Shown: piece by piece, positions 38,638 through 49,232 of the stretch
Layout: every line of letters starts with the position of its first letter
Position numbering within the stretch: position 1 is the stretch's first letter
Assembly: GCA_003225215.1 (NCBI GenBank)
Contig: QIBC01000006.1
Span: forward strand, 1-64,000
From: Acidobacteriota bacterium
Lineage (GTDB): Bacteria > Acidobacteriota > Terriglobia > Terriglobales > Acidobacteriaceae
Reading direction: 5' to 3'
DNA length: 64,000 nt
Notes under the pieces: model-generated
What the model was told of the DNA's origin: nothing
Seen by the model: only the letters and a program-made list of their open reading frames with translations
Databases searched by the model: none
Program-made: the position numbers and the translations under genes

Positions 38638-40245
38638 TTGGACCAGGAATGTCTTCCCTTCCGTGACGTGCCCGGTATCTCGCGTCTCTATCTCGACTTT
38701 CTTGACGGTAATCCGCAGGTTCGCTCGTTTTATCCCACTTCCACACGCTCTCTCGATGAACTCGCACATCAAGCTCGCAGCGTAAGCATCCCGGTCGAGC
38801 GTCGGCAATGCGTCGCCGACGTACTCCTCAAGCAAAATCGCACGTGGAATGCTGGACCAGAGGTTCTCAGCAATATCGAGAACCTCCGCAAGGGAGCATG
38901 TGCGGTTGTCAGCGGCCAGCAAGTGGGACTGTTTCTGGGACCAGCTTACACACTTTACAAAGCCGTCACGATCATTCGACTGGCGCGCGAGCTCACGGCT
39001 AGGGGAGTAGAAGCCGTCCCGATCTTTTGGTTGGCCTCGGAGGACCACGACTTAGCCGAGGTGAATCACGTTTTCGTGCCTGACAGCCGGGGTGAGTTGC
39101 AGCGACTTGCAACCACTTCCCAAGGCTGTCCGGGTTGTCCGGTCGGAACTGTGCGCCTTGGGAACGACGTCGTCCCGCTCGTCGATCGGCTGCAAGAGCT
39201 TCTTGGCGAATCGGAAACGCTCAACTTTGTGCGTTCGAGTTACGCTCCGGGAACAACCTTTGCAACTTCATTCGCCGAGTTGATGACCAGGCTCTTCTCT
39301 CGATATGGCTTGATCCTCCTGGAACCCTCCGATGACGACCTGCATCAACTCGCTGCTCCGCTTCTGCGCTCGGCGGCCGAACACTCAGAAGAGCTGACGC
39401 GCGCGCTTCTTTCGCGATCGAAGGAACTGGAGAGCGCCGACTATCACGCGCAGGTCAAGGTCACTCAATCCTCGACGCTTCTGTTTTTTTTCAAAGAGGG
39501 AAAGCGACTTCCAATTCATCGGAAAAACGGGGCCTTCAGCGCCAACGGTCAGCAGTGGGCGCCAGACGAGCTGCAGCGCCAAATCGATTCCAATCCGAAA
39601 TTGTTTACCGCCAATGTTCTGCTGCGGCCGGTCCTGCAGGATTATCTGTTGCCGACAGCGACCTACATCGCTGGGCCCGCGGAAACCGCTTATTTCGCTC
39701 AGGTTCAGGTTGTGTACGAGCGTCTGCTGGGCCGGACCACACCCATATGGCCTCGATTCTCGACTACTTTGATCGAGGCGCGTCTCAAAAGCTGGATGCG
39801 CAAGTACGGACTAAGACTCCGTGATGTCCTCCAGCCCAGAGAGGAATTCATAGCAGCGCTGGCGCGGAGAACCATCCCTTCTGACATAAAGGATGACTTT
39901 GATCGCAGCCGCGAGCAGCTCGAACGCCTGCTTGCTCCTCTGCTCCACGCATTGAAAAAACTTGATCCGACGGTCGAGTCGGCCGCCGAGGTTGCGGCGC
40001 GCAAGATGCGTCATCAACTTGAGCGTCTGGAATCGCGAGCGGCGCGCGCGCATCTCCGCCGCGAACAGGTTCTGGACCGACATGCGAGCATGCTCAGTTC
40101 GCTGCTGTTTCCCGAAAAGGAACTACAGGAGCGGCGGCTGGCGGGAATCTATTTTTTGGCCAAATATGGCGTGGAACTGATCGATCGCCTGCTCGAAGAC
40201 TACCGCCCCGAATGCCACGATCATCAGGTAATCGCACTGATGTAA
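38638..40245 (+). CDS. bshC: Bacillithiol biosynthesis cysteine-adding enzyme
   Basis: TTG start; VVSGQQVGLFLGPAYTLYKAVTIIRLARELTARGVEAVPIFWLASEDHDLAEVNH. Confidence 0.93.
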   Translation: MDQECLPFRDVPGISRLYLDFLDGNPQVRSFYPTSTRSLDELAHQARSVSIPVERRQCVADVLLKQNRTWNAGPEVLSNIENLRKGACAVVSGQQVGLFLGPAYTLYKAVTIIRLARELTARGVEAVPIFWLASEDHDLAEVNHVFVPDSRGELQRLATTSQGCPGCPVGTVRLGNDVVPLVDRLQELLGESETLNFVRSSYAPGTTFATSFAELMTRLFSRYGLILLEPSDDDLHQLAAPLLRSAAEHSEELTRALLSRSKELESADYHAQVKVTQSSTLLFFFKEGKRLPIHRKNGAFSANGQQWAPDELQRQIDSNPKLFTANVLLRPVLQDYLLPTATYIAGPAETAYFAQVQVVYERLLGRTTPIWPRFSTTLIEARLKSWMRKYGLRLRDVLQPREEFIAALARRTIPSDIKDDFDRSREQLERLLAPLLHALKKLDPTVESAAEVAARKMRHQLERLESRAARAHLRREQVLDRHASMLSSLLFPEKELQERRLAGIYFLAKYGVELIDRLLEDYRPECHDHQVIALM

Positions 40246-40363
40246 CCGCATCGATTAGAACAGTGCTGCGTATAATGTGGGGTACCGTTCGCCTTCAAAT
40301 TGCACTGTTACAGCGCTAATATCGGGAAAATCAGGTTTAGGGCGAATCGGCTTACGGTTCCGC

Positions 40364-41176
40364 ATGTCTCTTTTTTGGCTACGCATCGCGGTAAGTTTGT
40401 ACGGCCTCAGCATGCTCTACGCCCTGGTGGCGCTGCTGCGACGGCGCGAAATTCTCTCGCGCACGACTCTTCCCATCGCAGGCGTCGCGGTTACCTTGCA
40501 TTTCGTTGCGCTGGTAGAGGCGTTCCGAGCCGGCGGCATGGCCGGCAATCCGCTGCATCAGTCGGAATCCTTGCTTGCCTTCCTGATGATGCTGCTCTTC
40601 ATTGGCGTCTTTTACCTTTACCGAACAACATCGCCCGGAATCGTCGTCTTACCGATTGCGTTCCTGCTATCCCTGTCGGCTGCCCTGGCACAAGGCGCAC
40701 CGCCGGTGATCTCGCCGCTATTGCGGAGCGGATGGATTTATACCCACATCATCCTGATCCTGATCGGATACTCGGCGCTCTTCTTCAGCTTCATCGCCAG
40801 CGTGCTCTACCTGTTGCATGAGCGCAGCCTGAAACGCAAAGATCTGAACGGAATTGCCGGGAAACTTCCGGCGCTGGAGACAATCGACAACATCGGTTAT
40901 CGATTGCTTCTGATTGGCTTTCCCTTCATGACAATCGGGCTGATCGCGGGTTCGGTGATCGCGCAGATGCAGTACGGAGCCAGTTACTTTCAGGATCCCA
41001 AGATCATTCTTAGTTTGCTGATGTGGGGCGTTTACACGGTGATGCTCTATACGCGATGGAACTCTGGGTGGCGTGGACGACGCGCGGCATTGCTGTCTGC
41101 GTTCGCCTTTGCAGCCGCACTCAGCGTCTGGGCAGCAAACTACTTCAGCGGCGTTCATAGGTTTGTATCGCGATGA
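40364..41176 (+). CDS. Cytochrome c assembly / HemX-CcsA-like membrane protein
   Basis: Multi-TM; SGWIYTHIILILIGYSALFFSFIASVLYLLHERSLKRK; immediately upstream of hemA. Confidence 0.85.
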   Translation: MSLFWLRIAVSLYGLSMLYALVALLRRREILSRTTLPIAGVAVTLHFVALVEAFRAGGMAGNPLHQSESLLAFLMMLLFIGVFYLYRTTSPGIVVLPIAFLLSLSAALAQGAPPVISPLLRSGWIYTHIILILIGYSALFFSFIASVLYLLHERSLKRKDLNGIAGKLPALETIDNIGYRLLLIGFPFMTIGLIAGSVIAQMQYGASYFQDPKIILSLLMWGVYTVMLYTRWNSGWRGRRAALLSAFAFAAALSVWAANYFSGVHRFVSR

Positions 41177-42564
41177 AGCTCCAACTCCTCGGCGTAAACC
41201 ACAAAACCGCTCCCGTCGAAGTACGGGAACGGCTCGCGGTTCCAGAGTGGCGCCTGGAGGAGGCTACACGGAAATTGCTGCAGCATCCGGGCGTTGTGGA
41301 ATGCGTTGTGTTCTCGACTTGTAACCGCGTGGAATTTGCTGTTGCATCCGACACCGGCGCCGATCTGCATGGCTTCATTCGCGACTATCTTCTGACGGAT
41401 GTATCCACGCTGCGTGAGCATCTCTACGAACACAATGGTGACGATGTAGTGCGCCACGTTTTCCGAGTAGCCGCCAGCTTGGACTCAATGATCGTTGGGG
41501 AACCGCAGATCCTGGGACAGGTCAAACAGTCGTACGCAATCGGCAAAGCGATAGGTTCAGTTCACGCGAACCTCGACGCCCTACTCAGCCGGGCATTTTC
41601 AGTAGCGAAGCGAGTGCGCACAGAAACGGCGATTGGGAGCTCGGTGGTGTCGGTTGCATCAGTCGCTGTGGAACTCGCCAGGAAAATCTTCGGCAACCTG
41701 CAAGGAAGAAGTGTCTATGTAGTTGGCGCTGGGAAGATGAGCGAATTAGCTGCACGTCATTTGCGTTCTCACGGAGCCGGCACGATCTTCGTCTCGAATC
41801 GCACGCATGAGAGCGCGCTCAAGATGGCAGAGAGGGTGGGAGGCACGGCGATCCATTTTGATCAGCTCTACCGCACTGCCGATCAGGCGGACATCGTGAT
41901 CACTTCCACCGGCGCGCCCCACGCGATCTTCCGGCGAGAGCACGGTGAGATGTTCATGCATCGCCGCAAGAACCGGCCAATGTTCTTCATCGATATCGCT
42001 GTTCCGCGAGACGTTGATGCGCGGATGAGTCAGGTGGAGGGAATCTTTGTCTACGACATCGACGATCTTCAACAGGTAGTCGAAGCAAACGTGAGCGACC
42101 GCGGACGCGAGGCGGAGCGCGCGGAAAAGCTGGTCGAAGAAGAAGTCGCGCGTTTTAAACGGCGCATGCAGAGCCTGGATGCTGTACCTACGATCGTTGC
42201 CCTGCAGCAGCGTCTCGAGCAGATCCGGCAGTCGGAAGTCGATCGACTGCGCGGCCGACTCGGTAAGCTCTCGCCGGAACAGGAAAGTGCAATCGAAAAT
42301 CTCACACGCAGCATCGTGAACAAAATTCTGCATGTTCCCATTACCACGCTGAAAGGCTTTAGCGGCTCAGACCAGCTTGCCTCTACCGCCGAACTTCTGC
42401 GTTCCATCTTCGGGATCGAGAACGATGCTTCACAGTGGAACGGAGCCTCAGGCGTGACGAACGAAGAGGCTTCTAAGCGGCTTCATCAGCGGCAAGAGCA
42501 ATCTCTCGCGATCCACTCGGACGAGAACGAAGTTGCCGAGCCGAAGCCTGGTTCTCGCCACTAA
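41173..42564 (+). CDS. hemA: Glutamyl-tRNA reductase
   Basis: [55 protein letters not shown]. Confidence 0.97.
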   Translation: MKLQLLGVNHKTAPVEVRERLAVPEWRLEEATRKLLQHPGVVECVVFSTCNRVEFAVASDTGADLHGFIRDYLLTDVSTLREHLYEHNGDDVVRHVFRVAASLDSMIVGEPQILGQVKQSYAIGKAIGSVHANLDALLSRAFSVAKRVRTETAIGSSVVSVASVAVELARKIFGNLQGRSVYVVGAGKMSELAARHLRSHGAGTIFVSNRTHESALKMAERVGGTAIHFDQLYRTADQADIVITSTGAPHAIFRREHGEMFMHRRKNRPMFFIDIAVPRDVDARMSQVEGIFVYDIDDLQQVVEANVSDRGREAERAEKLVEEEVARFKRRMQSLDAVPTIVALQQRLEQIRQSEVDRLRGRLGKLSPEQESAIENLTRSIVNKILHVPITTLKGFSGSDQLASTAELLRSIFGIENDASQWNGASGVTNEEASKRLHQRQEQSLAIHSDENEVAEPKPGSRH

Positions 42565-43499
42565 TGGCTCATCTTCGCATTGGGTCGCGTGGATCTCAGC
42601 TCGCTCTTTGGCAAGCGAATCACATTGCCGCCCTGCTGCAGCGACAGGGACACACGATCTCAATTGAGGTCATCAAAACCACTGGGGATAAGATCACCGA
42701 CGTTGCCCTCGCCAAAGTCGGGACCAAGGGAATGTTTACTAAAGAGATCGAAGAGGCTCTGTCAGAACGCCGCGTTGATCTTGCGGTACATAGTCTCAAA
42801 GACCTGCCAACTGAGCTCTCTCCCGGATTTGTGCTGGCGGCAATACCAGAACGGGAAGATGCGCGAGATGCGTTTCTCTCCATTCATTATTCGCAAATCG
42901 ACAAGCTGCCGAAGGATGCGCGCGTTGGCACGAGCAGTCTGCGACGACAAGCACAATTGCACTCGCTCCGTGCGGATCTCGAGATCATTCCGTTGCGCGG
43001 AAATGTAGATACTCGAGTGCGAAAGCTCCACACTGGTGAGTTTGACGCCATCATCCTGGCTGCTGCGGGTGTAACCAGATTGGGACTGACCGAGGCAGTC
43101 CGACATTACTTTGAGCCGAGGCAGATGTGTCCCGCTGCGGGACAAGGCGCGCTCGCGATCGAGACTCGTGCAAACGACACTGCGACGATCGAGGCAGCAA
43201 GATTTCTCGATCACCCTCCAACTCGGGCGGCAGTCGCGTGCGAGCGAGCAGTGTTGAATCAATTGGGGGGCGGATGCCAGGTTCCGATCGGCGCCTATGC
43301 GGAACAAACTCGGGGAGTCTTGTTGCTTCGAGCTGTAGTCGCTAGTCCCGATGGAAGCTCAATTATTCGCGAGAAAAAAGACGGATCCGATCCCGAGAAG
43401 CTTGGTGTAGAAGTCGGGCAGGCTCTACTGTCGCGCGGCGCCGGCAGAATCCTGGACGCGGTTTACGGGAAAGAAGCTTCCGTACCACAGCAACCGTAG
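42564..43499 (+). CDS. hemC: Porphobilinogen deaminase
   Basis: [69 protein letters not shown]. Confidence 0.97.
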   Translation: MAHLRIGSRGSQLALWQANHIAALLQRQGHTISIEVIKTTGDKITDVALAKVGTKGMFTKEIEEALSERRVDLAVHSLKDLPTELSPGFVLAAIPEREDARDAFLSIHYSQIDKLPKDARVGTSSLRRQAQLHSLRADLEIIPLRGNVDTRVRKLHTGEFDAIILAAAGVTRLGLTEAVRHYFEPRQMCPAAGQGALAIETRANDTATIEAARFLDHPPTRAAVACERAVLNQLGGGCQVPIGAYAEQTRGVLLLRAVVASPDGSSIIREKKDGSDPEKLGVEVGQALLSRGAGRILDAVYGKEASVPQQP

Positions 43500-43515
43500 T
43501 ATCCTGCATCTTCGT

Positions 43516-44355
43516 ATGGCCATGGCAAAGAAGAGAGCCGCTGATCCACAGGCGCATCGCGTGGCAGAGTTGGTGACTTCCGGCCCGCTCGCCGGCAAGC
43601 GCATCGTCGTCACTCGCGCTCACAGACAGGCCGACGGTCTGTCGTCCCTACTGAAGCAGTTTGGCGCAGAGGTGATTGAGGCTCCAGTCATCGAGATTCG
43701 CGAACCGGATTCATACGACGCGCTCGACACCGCACTCAAGGACATCCTGCAATATGACTGGCTGATTCTCACCAGCGTAAACGGCGTCGAAGCGATGTTT
43801 TCCCGGCTTGAGCCACTGGGCCTCAGCGTCGATTCCCTTCAGCATCTGAAGATCGCCGCTATCGGACCGGTCACAGAGGAGCGCATTCAGGACCATGGGT
43901 TAGTTGTGGATGTTGTGCCTCCGCATTATGTCGCAGAAGAAGTGGTTCGCTCCCTGCGAAAACTCGTAAAGGGCGAGAAAGTTTTATTAGTAAGAGCGAA
44001 GATTGCGCGCGATGTGATCCCCGACGAGCTGCGAGCGGCAGGAGCGCACGTGGATGTGGTTGAGGCTTATCACACTATGATTCCGGAAGACGCGAAGTCT
44101 CGCATGCAGACCGTCTTCGACGATCGGCCGCTTCCGGATGCTATTACTTTCACAAGTTCCTCCACCGTGCAGAACTTCTTTACGGTTGTTGTCGGCACCG
44201 ATATTCCCACGAAGCTTTCGCATGTGAAGTTCGCCTCGATCGGCCCGGTGACCTCACGCACCATGCGCGATTACGGTTTGAGGATTGACGTGGAAGCCGA
44301 TGAGTACACGATGGAAGGGCTTACGCAGGCGCTTGTGAGGTACTTCGGAAATTAA
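43516..44355 (+). CDS. hemD: Uroporphyrinogen-III synthase
   Basis: GPLAGKRIVVTRAHRQADGLSSLLKQFGAEVIEAPVIEI, ITFTSSSTVQNFF, ASIGPVTSRTMRDYGL. Confidence 0.92.
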   Translation: MAMAKKRAADPQAHRVAELVTSGPLAGKRIVVTRAHRQADGLSSLLKQFGAEVIEAPVIEIREPDSYDALDTALKDILQYDWLILTSVNGVEAMFSRLEPLGLSVDSLQHLKIAAIGPVTEERIQDHGLVVDVVPPHYVAEEVVRSLRKLVKGEKVLLVRAKIARDVIPDELRAAGAHVDVVEAYHTMIPEDAKSRMQTVFDDRPLPDAITFTSSSTVQNFFTVVVGTDIPTKLSHVKFASIGPVTSRTMRDYGLRIDVEADEYTMEGLTQALVRYFGN

Positions 44356-44413
44356 TCAATTCCTCTGCGTCACGGCTATGCCCTAGAACCCCGGGGTATC
44401 TGTTCGCGACATC

Positions 44414-45094
44414 TTATTTTTTTTGCACGTCGGAAGCGTAAAAGCTGGCCAGTGAGACTAGAGCGTCGAAACTCGTTGGATCAGCTTTGACGGCGTTCAG
44501 ATATAAGTCTCCGAGGCCATTAGTCCTTTTCTCCATGCGGGCAAGTTGCGCTTCAGCGAGATAGCCTTTCGACAAATCAATTCTTCCAATCTGCTCGGCC
44601 AGGTGGTGTGCCTTGTCCTTGCTTCCGCCCAGCACGCCCGGCGCTTGCTCGTAGTACATCATCATGCCTAGCAAGCAATCGGGGTTCTTTGGCTCGAGTT
44701 TCAGGGCAGTTTCCAGCTCAGAGTGTACTCGCTTCGCGAGTGAGATTTTTCTGAAGAGCCTGGCATCTTTTAACTCTTCACTCAGCACGCTCGCGAGTTG
44801 CAGATGATAAGCCGCCTGCTTCGGATTAGCCATGACTGAACGTTCGGCGAATCGCAAGGCGTCGGCGTGTTCTCCAAAATTCTGCTTAATCTTTGATTGA
44901 AGATACAGAACCTCTGCCTGCTGATCGCTGCTGCCTGAAATGACTCGAGCCACCTGCTCGAATTGGTCTGCCAGGGGCGGGGTGACGTCACCATTCTGGG
45001 AAAACATACACGTTGACAACAGCACCGGGGCTATCGCGTAGAACAGACGGCGAGGCAAGAGAGGAAGCTCCAAAACCGACCTGGCGCCGAGCAT
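44414..45094 (-). CDS. Secreted TPR-containing protein
   Basis: ORF extends to 45154; internal start with signal-like MLGARSVLELPLLPRRLFYAIAPVLLS; TPR-like helices. Confidence 0.7.
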   Translation of the reverse strand: MLGARSVLELPLLPRRLFYAIAPVLLSTCMFSQNGDVTPPLADQFEQVARVISGSSDQQAEVLYLQSKIKQNFGEHADALRFAERSVMANPKQAAYHLQLASVLSEELKDARLFRKISLAKRVHSELETALKLEPKNPDCLLGMMMYYEQAPGVLGGSKDKAHHLAEQIGRIDLSKGYLAEAQLARMEKRTNGLGDLYLNAVKADPTSFDALVSLASFYASDVQKK

Positions 45095-45157
45095 AGCATA
45101 ACGATTGCCGTCGGAAGCGTGAGATCGAAGCGAGACACTTGGACTTAGCCCCAACTC

Positions 45158-46390
45158 CTAATATCTGTTATCAGTAAACTGAATGTCGTTTCGGACGCGT
45201 TGTAGCGCTTTCTGTCTTTCCACGGAAAAGGCACGGATTTCCTCGAGGGGATAAGTAGTACCTCGCCATACCACTCCACCGTGTATGAGCGAGCTAACAG
45301 CAGAATTCAGCAATGTGTAGACGAACATGACTGTCGAGAGAGGATGGGTTAAGAAAAACCAGGGAGAAAGTCCGAATTGACGGCCCATTCGCCAATAGAG
45401 CAAAGCAATCGAGAAGATGGCAACCGCGAATCCAAGTTTCGCAACTCCTGGAGCCGCGACCAGGCCAACCCATGGCCCCAATTGGTAAATTGAAGCCGCG
45501 ACAGTGGCCAGGGCAGCTAGCCACCAGTTGAAGTGCAGTAGACTGAAGGCGTTTTTGCGCAGGTTGCGCACCACACCCATGGCCCCTTCTGCCCATCGGA
45601 CTCGCACGAGGTCGGTGCCGAGGACGCAATCCTGTTTCAGACCATGTCCCTTGACAGCTCCTCCCAGCCTCAGGTCATCGATTACTTCCATGCGGAGCGC
45701 CTGATATGTGCCCAGTTGTTCGTACGCTCGGCGTCGGATCAAATTGAATGCTCCAGCTCCGATGAAATCTCGGGCTTTCGGATCCTTCACTCTCCAGGGC
45801 CGCAGGAGGAGCGAGGAAGCCAGACCAAAGAATCCCAGCATCATGCGCTCGCCGAATCCCTTCATAATGAGCGTGGGGAAAATTACGAGGTGATCGGCAA
45901 GCGTAGCTTCGGCGTACGCGAGAGTGCGGCGAAGCGCATCTTCGCGAAAGATTACGTCGCCGTCGGTGAACAGGATCCAATCGCTCTGCGTCTCGCGGGC
46001 GCCGCACCACATCGCGTGCGTTTTTCCCAGCCACCCCGGAGGCGGTTCACTCACATGTACTACGCGGAGTTTTCCGGATGACCGGGCCTGGATCCGGTCC
46101 ATGACCGAGCCGGTTGCATCAGTAGAGCGATCATCCACAGCAAGAATTTGCAAATTGGGATAATCCTGAGCCAGCAAGGAAAGCAGGCACTGTTCAATCG
46201 TGCCGCCCTCGTTCCGCGCCGGAACGACGACCGCAATGCTAGGTTGTCCCCCTTCGCGTCGAGGCAGCCTATCCCATTCTGGGCTGGTGACATCCGCCAG
46301 CTTGCCCATGCCGAAAGCGGTACGAAGAGACCGTCGCAGCCAATCCGCTCCCAGCAGCATGCCGCTTGCAAGCCACATCCAGCGGTTCAA
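45158..46390 (-). CDS. Family 2 glycosyltransferase, membrane-associated
   Basis: PSIAVVVPARNEGGTIEQCLLSLLAQDYPNLQILAVDDRSTD, WILFTDGDVIF, C-terminal TMs. Confidence 0.9.
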   Translation of the reverse strand: MNRWMWLASGMLLGADWLRRSLRTAFGMGKLADVTSPEWDRLPRREGGQPSIAVVVPARNEGGTIEQCLLSLLAQDYPNLQILAVDDRSTDATGSVMDRIQARSSGKLRVVHVSEPPPGWLGKTHAMWCGARETQSDWILFTDGDVIFREDALRRTLAYAEATLADHLVIFPTLIMKGFGERMMLGFFGLASSLLLRPWRVKDPKARDFIGAGAFNLIRRRAYEQLGTYQALRMEVIDDLRLGGAVKGHGLKQDCVLGTDLVRVRWAEGAMGVVRNLRKNAFSLLHFNWWLAALATVAASIYQLGPWVGLVAAPGVAKLGFAVAIFSIALLYWRMGRQFGLSPWFFLTHPLSTVMFVYTLLNSAVSSLIHGGVVWRGTTYPLEEIRAFSVERQKALQRVRNDIQFTDNRY

Positions 46391-47622
46391 GCCAAGGCTC
46401 CTGCAAGTTGCCGTTCGTGCGCTCGTGGCGGGGCGAAGCGAGTGCCTAAAAAAAGAATAAAGGCAGAGACAACCATCGCAATCAGGGTAACGGAAAAACC
46501 GAGGCGGAGGCTGCTGCGGTCAGAGATCGCACCGATCAGGACGGGGGAAAATGCATCTCCAAAGAGGTGAATGATGAATAGATTTATGCCAATCGCAGTG
46601 GCCCGAATCGGAGCGGCCACTGAATTTACGATAGCGGCGTTCAGCGGTCCTGTGTTCAGAAAGAGGAAAAACTCGGCAACCGCCAGCGATGGAAAAATCC
46701 AGGCTGGGTGTCCATAGAACGCATAGACCGCGCCCGGAAGAGCCAGCAAGGCACTGATCGCCGATATCCCATAATAGGCTCCGCGCGATCGGCGCAGCCA
46801 GAGGTCTCCCAGCCAACCGCCGACCGCGGTTCCGGCGAGGCCATCCACAACTGTGATCAGTCCAAAGTAGTAGTTCGCTCTATCGAGCGGGATGCCTTTT
46901 TCGCGCTCAAGGAACGTGGGCATCCAAACTGAGATTCCGCCGATGGCGAACGTCATCATCGCGAGGCCGAGTGTAGCTGTCCAGAACGCGGGATTGCGCA
47001 GCAACCCTCGGAACGTTGTCCGCTGAACGGTATGGAGGGCGATTTCGCTTTCGCCCCGCAGAGGCTCGTCCGCGGCAAAATAAAACCAAACGGCGACCAT
47101 GAAGCCCGGGATAGCACACACGTAAAAGGGGGCGCGCCATCCATACCGAGTTCCAAGGGCACCACCAATGATGTACCCAAGAGCCGCGCCCATGGGGATT
47201 GCCAAGTAGAAGAACGAGAGAATGCGTCCGCGTTTTTCTGCGGGAAACAAGTCGGCGATATAGGCGGGAGCTATTAGTGAAAAGGTCGCCTCTCCGACCC
47301 CGACGACGGTGTGCCGAATCAAGAGAGAGGTGAAGCTGTATGTCACCGCTGTCAGGAGAGTCGCTCCACTCCAGATCAGTGCGCCAATGACCATAATGGC
47401 CTTGCGCGATTTTCTGTCCGCAAGAAACCCAACGCCTGGCGCGACACACATGTAGAACAGTATGAACACCATCGTCAGCGCGCCTAACGCCGTGTCGGAA
47501 GGATGGAACTCCCGCTTAATCAGTGGCTGGACAGCAGGCAGTATGTAGCGGTCGATATAGTTGAGAAAGTTGAGCGCAGTGAGCAGACCCAGTGCGAGCA
47601 GCGGTCGTGTCGCACGCTGCAT
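46387..47622 (-). CDS. MFS transporter
   Basis: 12-TM pattern; LTALNFLNYIDRYILPAVQPLIKREF, GFLADRKSRKAIM. Confidence 0.92.
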   Translation of the reverse strand: MQRATRPLLALGLLTALNFLNYIDRYILPAVQPLIKREFHPSDTALGALTMVFILFYMCVAPGVGFLADRKSRKAIMVIGALIWSGATLLTAVTYSFTSLLIRHTVVGVGEATFSLIAPAYIADLFPAEKRGRILSFFYLAIPMGAALGYIIGGALGTRYGWRAPFYVCAIPGFMVAVWFYFAADEPLRGESEIALHTVQRTTFRGLLRNPAFWTATLGLAMMTFAIGGISVWMPTFLEREKGIPLDRANYYFGLITVVDGLAGTAVGGWLGDLWLRRSRGAYYGISAISALLALPGAVYAFYGHPAWIFPSLAVAEFFLFLNTGPLNAAIVNSVAAPIRATAIGINLFIIHLFGDAFSPVLIGAISDRSSLRLGFSVTLIAMVVSAFILFLGTRFAPPRAHERQLAGALA

Positions 47623-47624
47623 CT

Positions 47625-48050
47625 TTATTCGCGTTCCTTAGGACCGGCGATCGGACGCGGCCAGCGTGCCTCAACCGTTGTGCCAATTCCACCCCGCGGA
47701 CGAAAAACGCCGCGAACCAGTGCCCATTCCGGATCGGCAGCGCTCACAACATCCTCGAGAACTCGATTCACGATGTTTTCCTGAAAGATACCAAGGTTGC
47801 GATAGCAGGTGAGATATTCCTTCAGTGACTTCAACTCCAAACATCGTTTCCGCGGCATATAACGTAGCGTAAGAACGCCGAAATCCGGCAGCCCCGTCTT
47901 GGGACACACCGAGGTGAATTCCGGTATATCGATCTCGATCTCGTAAGCTGGAAATTGATTCGGCCAGGTCTCTATATCAGGAAAGGCGAAATCCAAACCG
48001 GACTTCGCGTGTTCCGGCGTGTATGCGGGAGCTCGGGACATCTCTCCCAT
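47625..48050 (-). CDS. queF: NADPH-dependent 7-cyano-7-deazaguanine reductase
   Basis: FTSVCPKTGLPDFGVLTLRYMPRKRCLELKSLKEYLTCYRNLGIFQENIVNRVLEDV. Confidence 0.96.
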   Translation of the reverse strand: MGEMSRAPAYTPEHAKSGLDFAFPDIETWPNQFPAYEIEIDIPEFTSVCPKTGLPDFGVLTLRYMPRKRCLELKSLKEYLTCYRNLGIFQENIVNRVLEDVVSAADPEWALVRGVFRPRGGIGTTVEARWPRPIAGPKERE

Positions 48051-48063
48051 TGTAACGGTGCTG

Positions 48064-48091
48064 GTAGAAACGCAGCATGCCGCGTCTCCAC
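48064..48091. repeat. Palindrome family copy 4: GTAGAAACGCAGCATGCCGCGTCTCCAC
   Basis: Degenerate copy. Confidence 0.88.
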
Positions 48092-48121
48092 ACTGCCATT
48101 TGGAGGCACCCAAACGCCTTC

Positions 48122-48148
48122 GTAAGACGCAGCATGCTGCGTCTCTAC
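48122..48148. repeat. Palindrome family copy 5: GTAAGACGCAGCATGCTGCGTCTCTAC
   Basis: One-base deletion relative to consensus. Confidence 0.9.
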
Positions 48149-48154
48149 CTAAAT

Positions 48155-49063
48155 TCAGGCAGCCTTAGGCATCTCGACCAATTGGCCTGGCGCGACTCGT
48201 TGCTGTCCTTGCAGCCTCTCGCCTTCGACTTTCAAGAGCTCCGCGTTCAATTCGGCGCCAATCAGAATCGCAATGCTGCTCACGTAGAGCCAGAAGAGCA
48301 AGGCAACGACTGCGCCGATAGTTCCGTAAGTCTTGTTGTAGTTGGCGAAGTGAGACACATAGACGTTGACGGCCGCCGAAATCAATATCCACAACACCGT
48401 TCCCACGAGCGCTCCTGGCAGAGTGTGCTTGAAGCGCTGCTTCACGTTGGGTCCAAAAAAGTACAGCACCTCCATCGAGAGAACAATGCAAAGTCCAATG
48501 ATTCCCCAGCGGAGGAAGGGCCAACTCCGTTCGAACACATATGAGAGATGAAGGACGTTGCTGAGAAAGTGACCAGCGCGATCGCCGACCATTGTCAATA
48601 GCATGGCGATAGCCATCAGGCCGCCAGTCATAAAAGTGAGTGCAACTGCCACTAATCTCTGTTTCAACATTGGCCTGCTCGCGCGAGCATCATAGGCGAT
48701 GTCGAGCGCATCGATCATCGCCGAGAACCCACCCGAAGCGGCCCAGAGGGTTCCCACCAATCCGATCGAGAGTAATCCTCCGCGATTTGGTGTTAGTACG
48801 CTCTGGAGAATCCTGCGCACCAGGCCCATCGCCTCTGACGGAACAAAGCGGGCGGCAAAGTCCATGCTGTGGTTGAACAGGTTGGGAATCGGCAGGTATC
48901 CCAGCAGCGTGGCCAGCACAATAAGGAGTGGAAACAGCGAGAGCAGAAAGTAGTACGAGAGCCCTGCTGCCATGTTCAGCACACGGGTGCGTTGCACCTC
49001 CCGGTACACTGCCTGGGTGACTTCTTTGGCTCTCCGCAGTCCAATTCGCATGGCTAAACCCAT
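48155..49063 (-). CDS. YihY/virulence factor BrkB family membrane protein
   Basis: NMAAGLSYYFLLSLFPLLIVLATLLGYLP, FSAMIDALDIAYDARASRPMLKQRLVAVALTF. Confidence 0.92.
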   Translation of the reverse strand: MGLAMRIGLRRAKEVTQAVYREVQRTRVLNMAAGLSYYFLLSLFPLLIVLATLLGYLPIPNLFNHSMDFAARFVPSEAMGLVRRILQSVLTPNRGGLLSIGLVGTLWAASGGFSAMIDALDIAYDARASRPMLKQRLVAVALTFMTGGLMAIAMLLTMVGDRAGHFLSNVLHLSYVFERSWPFLRWGIIGLCIVLSMEVLYFFGPNVKQRFKHTLPGALVGTVLWILISAAVNVYVSHFANYNKTYGTIGAVVALLFWLYVSSIAILIGAELNAELLKVEGERLQGQQRVAPGQLVEMPKAA

Positions 49064-49232
49064 ATAGACGTAAGCTATTAGTGGGTTTAGATGGAAGGCT
49101 GATTTCTGGAGATGCCGCTGAGCCGAAACCAGTCCAGGAGGCATCTGATTAGCAGCCTTGGCAGGTAAGCCTGAGGGAAGCGGCTGAAGAAAGCTGCTCA
49201 CTCGTCCGATATACTTTAATTTTGTTCTTCTG

